Shown here piece by piece: positions 6,606 through 12,496 of a stretch of DNA of 12,496 bases; the stretch's first letter is position 1, and each line of letters starts with the position of its first letter. Source of the stretch: Candidatus Bipolaricaulota bacterium (GTDB lineage: Bacteria > Bipolaricaulota > Bipolaricaulia > RBG-16-55-9); assembly GCA_027021605.1 (NCBI GenBank), contig JALUUA010000110.1, positions 1 to 12,496 on the forward strand. The letters are read 5' to 3'. Position numbers and translations under genes: made by a program. The notes beneath the pieces are model-generated. The model searched no databases. It had not been told where the DNA came from and saw only the letters and a program-made list of their open reading frames with translations.

Positions 6606-8540
6606 CTAGGGCGCCAGATGCTCTGTGAAGAAGCGCACGATCTCGTTGTAGCACTTGACTTTATTGGGGAACTTCGTGACGTCGTGCCCCTCGTCCTCGA
6701 AGACCAAATACTCGACTTGCTTGCCCTGTCGGCGGAGCTCCTCGACCAGGTCGCGCGACTCGGCCTCCACCACCCGCGGGTCGTTCCTCCCCTGGATCAC
6801 CAACAGGGGGCACTTGAGATTGTGCAGGTGCGTCTTGGGCGATCGCTCTATTAAGAATTCACGATCCCGCTCGGGGTCCCCCAGGATCATCCGGAAGTAC
6901 GTCTGCCACGTGGGCGGGATGCGCTCCAAGAACGTCAAAAGGTTGTAGGGCCCGAACATGTCGCACGCGGCCTTCCACAGCTCGGGGTGGCGGCCCGCCA
7001 GCATTAACGTCATGTAGCCCCCGTAGGAGCGGCCCATCACGCCCACGCGCTCCATGTCCAGCCGCGGGTCCTGCTTGAGGTGCTCGAAGGCCGCCACGTG
7101 ATCGAGACGATCCTTTCCGCCCCAGTCGCGGTCGACTTGTTTCATGTAGGAGAGCCCGTACCCCGAGCTTCCCCGGACGTTGGGGACGAAGACCGCAAAG
7201 CCCCGCAGCGTGAAATATTGAATCAGGGGCATGGAGAACCAGGTGAAGTCGGGGCGCTCCTGGCTGTGCGGCCCGCCGTGGATGTAGAAGACCACGGGCC
7301 TGGGGCCTTTATACCCTAACTCGGGAGAGGGCAGATACAGCCGGGCCGAGATCCGCAGCCCGTCGTGGCTTGTATACGAGGCGTCCTCCCCCGGTGCAAG
7401 CAGCGTCTGGGGGATGCCCAGCACCCGCTCGCGGGTGTGCTGCTTTACCGTCCCGTCTTCTACGGTGTAGATCTGCGCCGGGGAGGTGGCGGTGGAGAAC
7501 GCCAGGGCATAGTGCCCGCTGTCTTTGTCGTGGTGCAGCGACTGGAGCACGCCGTCCTTGAGGGGCGCTTCAACCCCGCAGATCGGGCGCTCGATGTTGA
7601 GCCGAAGCGCCTCCTCGTCGAACGTCCCCTCGTACACGTAGGAGCAGCCGTCGATGTTGTAGAAGACGAGGTAGCGCTGATCGTTGATGTGTTCCAAGCC
7701 GGTAAGCTCCCCGAGGCCCCGATGTAAAGCGCCCTCCACGCGCACGGGCCGCACGTCCTGGGGGTTCTCAAGCGGAAAATACCCCAGGCCGTAGGTGTCC
7801 TCGAACAGGGAAGTGACAAACAGCAGCCCCCCGCCGGGCGTGAAGTGACACGCGTGGATCGAGTTTAAGGGAACCTCCTCGCCCTCGCGGCGCGCGTCGA
7901 GGGGCGTCCCGAAGAGGAGCTCCCGTCGGCGGGAGCCCTCCTCCCAGAGGTAGAGCACGTGGTCCCCCGCCGTGTAGGAGTCCACGAGCACGAGCCGGGT
8001 GTGGTCCTCGCTTACACCGTCCACGAGGTTGCCGTAGGGGCTCGTCCCCAGCTCCTCCCGCCTGCGGGTCTCAAGGTCGCAGCGGAACGTGAGGTGGTTC
8101 GGGTCCGTGCGCGGGTCGAGGGAGAAGTAAGCAATGTTTCGGTCGGGGTCGCAGCGGAGCAGCCGGAGCTGCTGGCCCTCGAACTCGCGCCCGAAGAGCG
8201 GCTCGGGGAAGCCTCCCTCCATCGGCACGAGGTAGGGCTGATAGTTCTCGTCCCCGTCGCGGTCGATCATCACCACGATCTTCCCCAGCTTGGGGAAGAC
8301 GTAAAACGGCTTCCCAAACAAGAGGGCCGGGGTGTGCAGTGCCACGTCCCGGGGCAGCAGCGGCTCGGGGACACTCCCGCCCTTGTCCATGGCGTATAAA
8401 CTCAATCGGCCCGAGAGGTCGCTGATGAAGTAGATGCGCTTCCCCACGAGCTGGGGGCTCAGGAAGAGCCGGGCCGAGAGGAGCGCCTCGATGCGGAACC
8501 CCTTTTCTGGACTTGTCTCCGTCGTCTTTGCCATCGTCAT
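6606..8540 (-). CDS. S9 family (prolyl oligopeptidase-type) serine peptidase
   Basis: 644 residues from the ATG at 8540. Residues from about 20 to 370 form a beta-propeller-like region with repeated strands such as KIVVMIDRDGDENYQ. From about 385 onward lies the alpha/beta-hydrolase domain: HGGP (421-424) near the oxyanion hole, the nucleophile elbow GRSYGGY with Ser505, Asp587 in QGRNDPRV and His619 in DEGHD. All catalytic residues are present. S9 enzymes of this build (acylaminoacyl- and dipeptidyl-peptidase-like) trim short peptides. There is no signal peptide, so it is probably cytosolic. A GTG at 8543 and an ATG at 8534 are alternative starts; the ATG at 8540 sits about 8 nt after GGAGG and is preferred. 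The exact cleavage preference cannot be read from the sequence. Confidence 0.93.
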   Translation of the reverse strand: MTMAKTTETSPEKGFRIEALLSARLFLSPQLVGKRIYFISDLSGRLSLYAMDKGGSVPEPLLPRDVALHTPALLFGKPFYVFPKLGKIVVMIDRDGDENYQPYLVPMEGGFPEPLFGREFEGQQLRLLRCDPDRNIAYFSLDPRTDPNHLTFRCDLETRRREELGTSPYGNLVDGVSEDHTRLVLVDSYTAGDHVLYLWEEGSRRRELLFGTPLDARREGEEVPLNSIHACHFTPGGGLLFVTSLFEDTYGLGYFPLENPQDVRPVRVEGALHRGLGELTGLEHINDQRYLVFYNIDGCSYVYEGTFDEEALRLNIERPICGVEAPLKDGVLQSLHHDKDSGHYALAFSTATSPAQIYTVEDGTVKQHTRERVLGIPQTLLAPGEDASYTSHDGLRISARLYLPSPELGYKGPRPVVFYIHGGPHSQERPDFTWFSMPLIQYFTLRGFAVFVPNVRGSSGYGLSYMKQVDRDWGGKDRLDHVAAFEHLKQDPRLDMERVGVMGRSYGGYMTLMLAGRHPELWKAACDMFGPYNLLTFLERIPPTWQTYFRMILGDPERDREFLIERSPKTHLHNLKCPLLVIQGRNDPRVVEAESRDLVEELRRQGKQVEYLVFEDEGHDVTKFPNKVKCYNEIVRFFTEHLAP

Positions 8541-8683
8541 CACGGTCTCCTCCCGTTTGTGTTTGGCTCCCTTGACGCGGTGGTTTTGCCCGCCGCGAGA
8601 TTGAGCTTGGGAATCTCCCGTCCGGGGCCTCTTCCCGGCAGGGTCCTCGGACAGAGGTATCCCCCCCGCGGTCTTCGTGGCCG

Positions 8684-8712
8684 TTGCCCGGGCGTGACGG
8701 TCGGCTTATCTT
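8684..8712 (+). promoter_or_regulatory. candidate promoter for the aldolase gene
   Basis: TTGCCC (8684-8689), a 17-bp spacer and TATCTT (8707-8712) match the sigma-70 pattern at four of six positions in each box. The start would fall near 8719, leaving a leader of about 155 nt before the GTG at 8874. Confidence 0.4.
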
Positions 8713-8798
8713 AAACCGGCAGGACCGTGGCGGCAACGGGGCGACCCTCCGCGGGCGCGTTGAACTCGGGCCCCTGCGTCCGCCCACTGGAGACCGCG

Positions 8799-8840
8799 AT
8801 TGCCGGCGGACGGTGGATTCGGCGGCCGTTCACCGGGAAT
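8799..8840 (+). promoter_or_regulatory. leader hairpin upstream of the aldolase ribosome site
   Basis: ATTGCCGG (8799-8806) can pair with CCGGGAAT (8833-8840) with one G-G mismatch, and ACGG (8810-8813) with CCGT (8826-8829) inside it. The structure ends 19 nt before AAGGAG (8860-8865). No T-run follows, so it is not an obvious terminator; a leader-RNA role is only possible. Confidence 0.25.
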
Positions 8841-8873
8841 AATACGAGCAGCAGTGAAAAAGGAGCGATCGAG

Positions 8874-9635
8874 GTGATCGAACACAACGTGCTGAAGGAG
8901 CGCCTCCGCCGGGGGGAGGCTCTCGCCGGGGCCTTTCTCAACATCTTTGCGCCGGAGCTCGTCGAGCTGTTGGGACTGTTAAAGCTCGATTTTGTGATTC
9001 TGGACGGGGAGCACACGGGGCTTACGCCCGATCGGGCCGTGGAGCTCTACCGAGCCGCGGAACTTCGGGGGCTCCCGTGCGTGACGCGAATCGGGGTCAA
9101 TCACCCCCAGGTGTTGCAGAAATATCTCGAGAGCGGGGCGATCAGCGTGCTCATCCCCCTGGTCAATTCAGCGGAGGAAGCGCAAAGGGCCGTCGAGGCC
9201 GTGAAGTACCCGCCCCTAGGTCGAAGGGGCCTGGCGGCCAGCCGCGTCTCCGACTGGGGGCTCTCGATGCCCCTCAACGAGTACGTGGAGTGGGCCAACC
9301 GCGAGACCCTGGTGGCCGTGCAGATCGAAACCCCTCAGGCGATCGAGAACTTCGAGGAGATTTTGAGCGTGGAGGGCGTGGACGTTCTCTTCTTCGGCCC
9401 TTCAGACCTCTCCGTGACGTTGGGGGTGCCGGGGCAGGCGACCCACCCCGAAGTCATCGCGCTCATCGAGCGCTTAGGCGAGCGGGCCCGTCGGGCGGAC
9501 AAGTGGGTGGGGACGATCGCCCGCACGCCCCAGGAGGTCGCCCATTGGAAGGAGCGGGGCTTTCAGTGGCTCTGCACCGGGATCGCGCAGTTGGTGGCCG
9601 ACGGCGTGCGGGGGTACCTGCGAAGCTTTCGCTAG
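8874..9635 (+). CDS. HpcH/HpaI family class II 2-keto-3-deoxy-sugar-acid-type aldolase
   Basis: 253 residues from the GTG at 8874, which has AAGGAG 8 nt upstream. Members such as HpaI (4-hydroxy-2-oxoheptanedioate aldolase) and GarL cleave 2-keto-acid aldols to pyruvate plus an aldehyde using a divalent metal. The TIM-barrel signatures are all visible: DGEH with His47 (the general-base His45 of E. coli HpaI), Arg72 in VTRIGVN (its Arg70), KYPPLGRRGLAASR (111-124) and the metal ligands Glu152 (VQIETPQ) and Asp178 (FFGPSDLS). The spacing matches HpaI to within a residue or two, so it should be active; the real substrate cannot be fixed from sequence. The reading frame stays open upstream for 49 more codons, but that part has no family resemblance. 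No sugar-acid genes adjoin it, so it appears to be a single-gene unit. Confidence 0.92.
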   Translation: MIEHNVLKERLRRGEALAGAFLNIFAPELVELLGLLKLDFVILDGEHTGLTPDRAVELYRAAELRGLPCVTRIGVNHPQVLQKYLESGAISVLIPLVNSAEEAQRAVEAVKYPPLGRRGLAASRVSDWGLSMPLNEYVEWANRETLVAVQIETPQAIENFEEILSVEGVDVLFFGPSDLSVTLGVPGQATHPEVIALIERLGERARRADKWVGTIARTPQEVAHWKERGFQWLCTGIAQLVADGVRGYLRSFR

Positions 9636-9666
9636 GCGGCGGTACGGTACGGTTGGGGTCGTTACG

Positions 9667-9975
9667 TTAGGCGTCCGCATCCCCGGGTGGGCCCTCGGGG
9701 AAGCCGTTGAGGTCGTCCTCGTCTAAATCTAGGCGGGGTTCGGCCTCGAAGCGCGGCTCGAAGCTCATGAGGGGGTAGCCCTGCTTGTCCCGAGCGTGCA
9801 CGGCCTTCCAGAGCTTGACCCCGTGCGGATCGAGAACGACGCGGCGGAGCGCCAGCTCCGGGTCGTCGTACTCCCAGATGATCAGCTCTTCGCACGAGAT
9901 GGAGACGGGTTCCACCTCGACGGCCTCGTCCTCGATCCGCTCGCCCTCCGGCGTGATAAATTCCCTCTTGGGCAT
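9667..9975 (-). CDS. acidic 102-residue protein of unknown function
   Basis: Starts MPKREFITPEGE. I do not recognise the family. It is strongly acidic (about 27 Asp/Glu against 11 Lys/Arg), has one Cys, no membrane segment and no signal peptide. The middle (VVLDPHGVKLWKAVHARDKQG) looks like a folded alpha/beta stretch, and the C-terminal third is low-complexity and acidic (LDLDEDDLNGF, then Gly/Pro/Asp). A GGGAGTGGAGG stretch lies just before the ATG at 9975; an ATG at 9990 is an alternative start with no ribosome site. A good promoter at 10011-10040 fits this gene, supporting expression separate from rnc. It converges on the aldolase gene with 31 bp between stops; that gap holds only a short GGTAC tandem. 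Confidence 0.75.
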   Translation of the reverse strand: MPKREFITPEGERIEDEAVEVEPVSISCEELIIWEYDDPELALRRVVLDPHGVKLWKAVHARDKQGYPLMSFEPRFEAEPRLDLDEDDLNGFPEGPPGDADA

Positions 9976-10010
9976 GACCTCCACTCCCATCCTGGCTCGA
10001 AAGTTAGAGC

Positions 10011-10040
10011 ATTCTAGGGGTTTTCGACCGGGAAAGGCAA
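10011..10040 (-). promoter_or_regulatory. promoter of the acidic-protein gene
   Basis: On the minus strand TTGCCT (10040-10035), an 18-bp spacer and TAGAAT (10016-10011, five of six). Transcription would start near 10004, about 29 nt before the ATG at 9975. The -35 is identical to that of the beta-helix promoter. Confidence 0.5.
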
Positions 10041-10045
10041 ATCGA

Positions 10046-10060
10046 GCCTATAGGCGCCTA
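10046..10060. repeat. GCCTA-TAGGC-GCCTA: two overlapping 10-bp palindromes at the end of rnc
   Basis: GCCTATAGGC (10046-10055) and TAGGCGCCTA (10051-10060) are both perfect palindromes and share five bases; the second contains the rnc stop codon. The element sits just upstream of the -35 box of the acidic-protein promoter. It could be a protein-binding site or chance. Confidence 0.3.
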
Positions 10061-10732
10061 ATCGGAGACGAGGCGCTCGTAGAGGCGCTGGGCGGCCTCT
10101 TGTTCCGCGTCCTTGATGCGGCGGCCTCGGCCGACGGCCCGCTGGTCGTTCAGCTCGACTTGTACCGTGAACTCGCGGGCGTGGTCGGCCCCGCGGGCCT
10201 CCAAGAGGGTGTAGACGGGCCGGAGGCCGCGCTTTTGGGCTTCCTCCTGGAGGAGGGTCTTGTAATCCCGCCGGATCTCGCCCCGCAGTGCCTGCTCGAT
10301 CTCGTCCCTCAGGTGGTGGAGCACGAAGCGGGCCGCGGCCTCGTAGCCCCGATACAAAAACACGGCACCCACCAGGGCCTCGAAGGCGTCGCTTAGGATG
10401 GAGCTCCGCTCCCGTCCGCCCGACTCCTCCTCCCCGCGGCCCAGGAGCAGGTGCGAGGAGAGGCCCAGGGCCTTGGCCCTCGCGGCCAGGGTGGGGCCGC
10501 TTACCACCAAGGAGCGGACCCGGGTGAGCTCCCCCTCCGGCAGGGGACAGTTCTTGTAGAGATACTCGCTCACGGCCAGGCTCAAGACGGCATCGCCCAA
10601 GAACTCCAGGCGCTCGTTCGACTCGCCCTCCTCGGGGTGCTCGTTGGCGTAGGAGCTGTGGCGGAGCGCCTGGCGGAGCAACTCGTCGGGAAGGTCCACC
10701 TTGAGAACGCCTCGAAGTCCTTCTGTGTCCAT
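10058..10732 (-). CDS. rnc: ribonuclease III
   Basis: 224 residues, typical for the family. RNase III cuts double-stranded RNA in rRNA precursors and some mRNAs and acts as a homodimer. The N-terminal catalytic domain carries the signature NERLEFLGDAVL (39-50); the acidic metal ligands are Glu43, Asp47, Asp115 and Glu118 (SDAFEALVGAVF). A double-stranded-RNA-binding domain covers about 152-222 (YKTLLQEEAQKRG, then GRRIKDAEQEAAQRL). The ATG at 10732 is the first usable start: the frame stays open upstream but runs through a tRNA gene. No ribosome site is visible; instead a hairpin and T-run abut the ATG. The tRNA-Gln gene ends 29 bp upstream on the same strand, so rnc is probably expressed from a transcript that also contains the tRNA. 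Confidence 0.95.
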   Translation of the reverse strand: MDTEGLRGVLKVDLPDELLRQALRHSSYANEHPEEGESNERLEFLGDAVLSLAVSEYLYKNCPLPEGELTRVRSLVVSGPTLAARAKALGLSSHLLLGRGEEESGGRERSSILSDAFEALVGAVFLYRGYEAAARFVLHHLRDEIEQALRGEIRRDYKTLLQEEAQKRGLRPVYTLLEARGADHAREFTVQVELNDQRAVGRGRRIKDAEQEAAQRLYERLVSD

Positions 10733-10752
10733 AAAAGATCGATAAGATCGAT
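10733..10752 (-). terminator. terminator-like hairpin plus T-run abutting the rnc start codon
   Basis: On the minus strand ATCGAT (10752-10747), loop CTT, ATCGAT (10743-10738), then C and TTTT (10736-10733), directly followed by the ATG of rnc. The stem is 6 bp and A/T-rich for this genome. It could terminate part of the tRNA transcript, act as a leader element for rnc, or be chance. Confidence 0.4.
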
Positions 10753-10761
10753 TCGAGGAGC

Positions 10762-10835
10762 TGGCTGGGGTGGGAGGATTCGAACCTCCATCCTCGGCTC
10801 CAAAGGCCGGTGTGCTGCCGTTACACCACACCCCA
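10762..10835 (-). tRNA. tRNA-Gln (anticodon UUG)
   Basis: 74 nt including an encoded GCCA end. On the minus strand the acceptor arm TGGGGTG pairs fully with CACCCCA, including the weak U1-A72 pair, and the discriminator is G73, both typical of glutamine tRNAs. The D arm is GTGT/GCAC with AACGGCA. The anticodon stem is CCGGC/GCCGA around loop CTTTGGA, giving anticodon TTG. The T arm is GGAGG-TTCGAAT-CCTCC. One oddity is a C27-A43 mismatch at the outer end of the anticodon stem, with a four-nucleotide variable region. It lies 19 bp after spoVG and 29 bp before rnc, all on one strand. Confidence 0.96.
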
Positions 10836-10854
10836 CCGTCTTGCTCGTCTCGGG

Positions 10855-11151
10855 CTAAGCGACCCGCTCCGGCTCCGCCCCCTGGGGGTCGGGTCGGCCG
10901 ACGACCTCATGGTATCGATCCAGGACGGCCTTCTCAAGCTCCAGCCGGAAGTCGTTGTCGATCGGGTGGGCGATGTCCCGGTACTCTCCATCCCCCACCT
11001 CGCGGCTGGGCATCGCCACAAACAGCCCCTCCCTCCCTTGAATCACCTTGACGCTGTGGACGATGAAGACGTCGTCAAAGATCACGGAGCAGAACGCCTT
11101 GAGATTCCCTTCGTTCCGCATCGGGCGGACTTCCACCTTCGTGATCCTCAC
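10855..11151 (-). CDS. spoVG: SpoVG family nucleic-acid-binding regulator
   Basis: 98 residues from the GTG at 11151, preceded by a very strong GGAGGAGGT (11170-11162) about 10 nt upstream. The family core is complete: ITKVEVRP, AFCSVIFDDVFIVHSVKVI, GLFVAMPSR, GEYRDIAHPI and AVLDRYHEV. SpoVG was named for sporulation in Bacillus but occurs in many non-sporulating bacteria, where it binds DNA and/or RNA; this window gives no sign of sporulation. The C-terminal tail (about residues 85-98) is polar and variable, as is usual. An upstream in-frame extension of 60 codons lacks family similarity and overlaps the likely promoter region. The gene is first in a spoVG, tRNA-Gln, rnc series and diverges from the YugP-like gene. 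Confidence 0.95.
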   Translation of the reverse strand: MRITKVEVRPMRNEGNLKAFCSVIFDDVFIVHSVKVIQGREGLFVAMPSREVGDGEYRDIAHPIDNDFRLELEKAVLDRYHEVVGRPDPQGAEPERVA

Positions 11152-11212
11152 GGTTGCGAAGACCTCCTCCGCTTGAGGGCGTTTTTCCGTCCGGAGAGTT
11201 GATGGCCATGGT

Positions 11213-11218
11213 ATCATA
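11213..11218 (-). promoter_or_regulatory. possible -10 box for spoVG
   Basis: On the minus strand TATGAT, five of six to TATAAT, about 60 nt before the spoVG start. No -35 at good spacing is evident (TTGAAG lies only 13 bp upstream), so the call is weak. The divergent YugP-like promoter lies about 40 bp away. Confidence 0.22.
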
Positions 11219-11256
11219 TAGGGCAGAAACGCTTCAAGCCGATCCAGCCGAGAAGC

Positions 11257-11285
11257 TTGTGGACCGATGCGGCGTGCCCTATAAT
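11257..11285 (+). promoter_or_regulatory. promoter of the YugP-like gene
   Basis: TTGTGG (11257-11262), a 17-bp spacer and a perfect TATAAT (11280-11285). Transcription would start near 11292, right at the ribosome site AGGAGGG (11293-11299), giving a very short leader of about 17 nt. Confidence 0.6.
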
Positions 11286-11308
11286 TCCTCGCAGGAGGGT
11301 GAGCCTGG

Positions 11309-12001
11309 ATGTTGACTTGGTTGTTGTTCATGCTGCCGGCGCTGGCGTTGGCGCTTTATGCCCAGTGGAAGGTCAAGAGCACGTACAGGAAGTACTCCCA
11401 GGTTCAAGCCTCGTGCGGCCTCTCGGCCGCTCAGGTGGCCGAGAGGATTCTGGGCTACGGGGCTGTGAGCCTAGGCTCCCCCGATCTGCGCAGCGTTCAG
11501 ATCGGGGCCGTGTCCGGGGAGCTTGCGGACCACTACGATCCCCGCACGAAGACCCTGCGGCTCTCGAACCCCGAGAGCACGTCGCTGGCGGACATCGGGG
11601 TGGCGGCCCACGAGGCGGGCCACGCCCTCCAGGACGCCGCCCGGTATCGGCCCCTGGTGCTCCGCTCGGCGCTGGTGCCCGCGGCCCAGTTCGGCAGCCA
11701 GCTCGCCTTCCCGCTCATCTTCGGCGGGCTCCTCTTCGGGGGCCTGAAGCCGCTCATGCTGATGGGGATCGTCCTCTACTCGGCCGCCGTGGCCTTCACG
11801 CTGGTCACCCTCCCGGTGGAGTTCGACGCCAGCCGCCGGGCGCTCGCACTCCTGCGGGATACCGGGCTCGTCACCTCGAAGAAGGAGCTGGCCGCCGTCC
11901 GTCGAGTGCTGAGCGCTGCGGCCTTGACGTACGTGGCCGCCGCCGCCTCGGCGATCCTGACGCTCGTGTACTACATCTTCCTCTACTCCCAGCGGCGCTA
12001 G
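11309..12001 (+). CDS. YugP-type membrane zinc metallopeptidase
   Basis: 230 residues from an ATG 9 nt after AGGAGGG. The zinc motif HEAGH is at 101-105, in the family context VAAHEAGHALQ; Glu171 in LPVEFDAS is the likely third ligand or part of the second conserved motif. Hydrophobic segments at about 3-19, 122-147, 150-168 and 205-226 predict a membrane protein with the catalytic motif between the first and second. Residues 20-34 (KVKSTYRKYSQVQ) and the YDPRTKTLRLS stretch are also family features. Members occur widely, but their substrates are mostly unknown; a role in membrane protein quality control is often supposed and is not shown here. The stop TAG overlaps the stop of the convergent gene in a shared CTAG. 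Confidence 0.93.
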   Translation: MLTWLLFMLPALALALYAQWKVKSTYRKYSQVQASCGLSAAQVAERILGYGAVSLGSPDLRSVQIGAVSGELADHYDPRTKTLRLSNPESTSLADIGVAAHEAGHALQDAARYRPLVLRSALVPAAQFGSQLAFPLIFGGLLFGGLKPLMLMGIVLYSAAVAFTLVTLPVEFDASRRALALLRDTGLVTSKKELAAVRRVLSAAALTYVAAAASAILTLVYYIFLYSQRR

Positions 12002-12496
12002 CGCCCCGAGGCCCCGATGGCCATCCCCAGGGCGGCCAGCAGGAAGAAGAGGCCATAGAGGGCCCAGACGGCCTTTCTCTCGTCCCCCAGGGCCTCCCGG
12101 ATTCCGTGGTGGAGGTGCTCGGCGTCGGGTTGGAAGATGGAGCGCCCGGCCCGAAGGCGCCGTACGATGGCCCAAAGCGTGTCCGCGATGGGATACCCCA
12201 AGATCGCGATGGGGACGAGCAGGGACACCCCCCTCCCCTGCGACTGCAACTCGGGGCCCAAAAGCGCGCTCACCGAGAGCAGTGCCAGCGTAAACCCCAG
12301 GAAGTAGCTCCCCCCGTCCCCCAGGAAGAGCCTCGCAGGATGGCGGTTGAACGCCAGGAACGCGAGGGAACCCCCCAGGAGGGCGAAGGAGAGCGCGAGG
12401 GCTGCCCCGCTGCCCGTCTGGGCACTTAAGCCCGCGAGGGCCAGCGCCGCGACAAGGGCCTGTCCGCAGGCGAGCCCGTCCAACCCGTCGATGAGG
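11998..12496 (-). CDS. WecA/TagO/MraY-family glycosyl-1-phosphate transferase (5' end outside window)
   Basis: 165 C-terminal residues are visible, starting within LIDGLDGLACG, the conserved Asp-rich motif of polyprenyl-phosphate GlcNAc-1-phosphate transferases. Then follow NRHPARLFLGDGGS and, near the end, FQPDAEHLHH, the cytoplasmic His-rich loop characteristic of the WecA/TagO branch rather than MraY. Several hydrophobic segments lie between these, and one more closes the protein. The enzyme would load a sugar-1-phosphate (commonly GlcNAc) onto undecaprenyl phosphate at the inner face of the membrane to start a surface polymer; the exact polymer is unknown. The apparent TTG start at 12483 is only a codon inside the conserved motif, so the real start lies off the right edge. 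Confidence 0.92.
   Translation of the reverse strand, partial: LIDGLDGLACGQALVAALALAGLSAQTGSGAALALSFALLGGSLAFLAFNRHPARLFLGDGGSYFLGFTLALLSVSALLGPELQSQGRGVSLLVPIAILGYPIADTLWAIVRRLRAGRSIFQPDAEHLHHGIREALGDERKAVWALYGLFFLLAALGMAIGASGR

Larger units (their letters stand above)
8541..8873. other. 333-bp divergent intergenic region
   Basis: The region separates the minus-strand S9 peptidase from the plus-strand aldolase. It holds a candidate promoter for the aldolase, a long leader with a hairpin next to the aldolase ribosome site, and the peptidase ribosome site (GGGAGGAG at 8554-8547). A small inverted repeat GAGATT (8597-8602)/AATCTC (8612-8617) lies upstream of the peptidase. I found no clear peptidase promoter and no convincing small gene here. 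Confidence 0.6.

Noticed and set aside
8727..8873. 49-codon N-terminal extension of the aldolase
   Set aside because: No similarity to the family, and a well-placed AAGGAG supports the GTG at 8874.
10733..10831. N-terminal extension of RNase III beginning MWCNGSTPAFGAEDGG
   Set aside because: This is the translation of the tRNA-Gln gene, a common artefact.
11200..11216. TGAT-N9-ATCA inverted repeat between the spoVG and YugP-like promoters as an operator
   Set aside because: Arms of four bases are too short to separate from chance in a region of this size.
11152..11331. 60-codon N-terminal extension of SpoVG
   Set aside because: It lies outside the family core, covers the divergent promoter region, and a GGAGGAGGT precedes the GTG at 11151.
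11257..12429. 390-codon plus-strand frame across the YugP-like gene and the transferase
   Set aside because: It overlaps two genes with complete family motifs and consists of Arg/Gly/Pro-rich shadow sequence.

Overview
This window looks like a chromosomal segment of a high-G+C bacterium. The organism is probably diderm, because two products carry export signals, one of them an outer-membrane-barrel-like protein ending in Phe. A SpoVG homologue, a YugP-type zinc protease, a tRNA-Gln with encoded CCA and leader-poor genes starting with GTG would suit an uncultured or thermophilic lineage (Bipolaricaulota-like or Deinococcota-like), but that placement is inference and not secure. I see no transposase, phage gene, integrase or CRISPR array.

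Layout. Bases 1-3789 (minus) encode at least 1,263 residues of a secreted right-handed parallel beta-helix protein whose C-terminus lies beyond the left edge. It dominates the window and has about 48 regular rungs with a nested 2-rung and 4-rung periodicity. Upstream on the same strand is a small VanZ-family membrane protein (to 4293). It is divergent from a purF-type amidotransferase/phosphoribosyltransferase (4373-6061, plus), which is translationally coupled (GTGA overlap) to a small exported barrel-like protein (6058-6549). A hairpin separates that pair from a convergent S9 prolyl-oligopeptidase-type peptidase (6606-8540, minus). A 333-bp divergent intergenic region leads to an HpcH/HpaI-type class II aldolase (8874-9635, plus), which converges on an acidic 102-residue protein of unknown function with its own promoter (9667-9975, minus).

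The segment 10058-11151 (minus) is compact: spoVG, 19 bp, tRNA-Gln(UUG), 29 bp, rnc (RNase III). The tRNA gene therefore sits between two protein genes linked to nucleic-acid binding or RNA processing. Divergent from spoVG is a YugP-like membrane zinc metallopeptidase (11309-12001, plus) with a perfect TATAAT box. Its stop codon shares a CTAG with the stop of a WecA/TagO-type glycosyl-1-phosphate transferase that runs off the right edge (minus).

How the genes work together. Most are housekeeping: purine synthesis, RNA processing, and envelope polymer priming. No single pathway links the whole window. The most notable structures are the ordered beta-helix (a His-Pro rung on an even-numbered spacing, and Leu/Ala alternation) and the spoVG-tRNA-rnc arrangement, which has a hairpin plus T-run abutting the rnc start codon.
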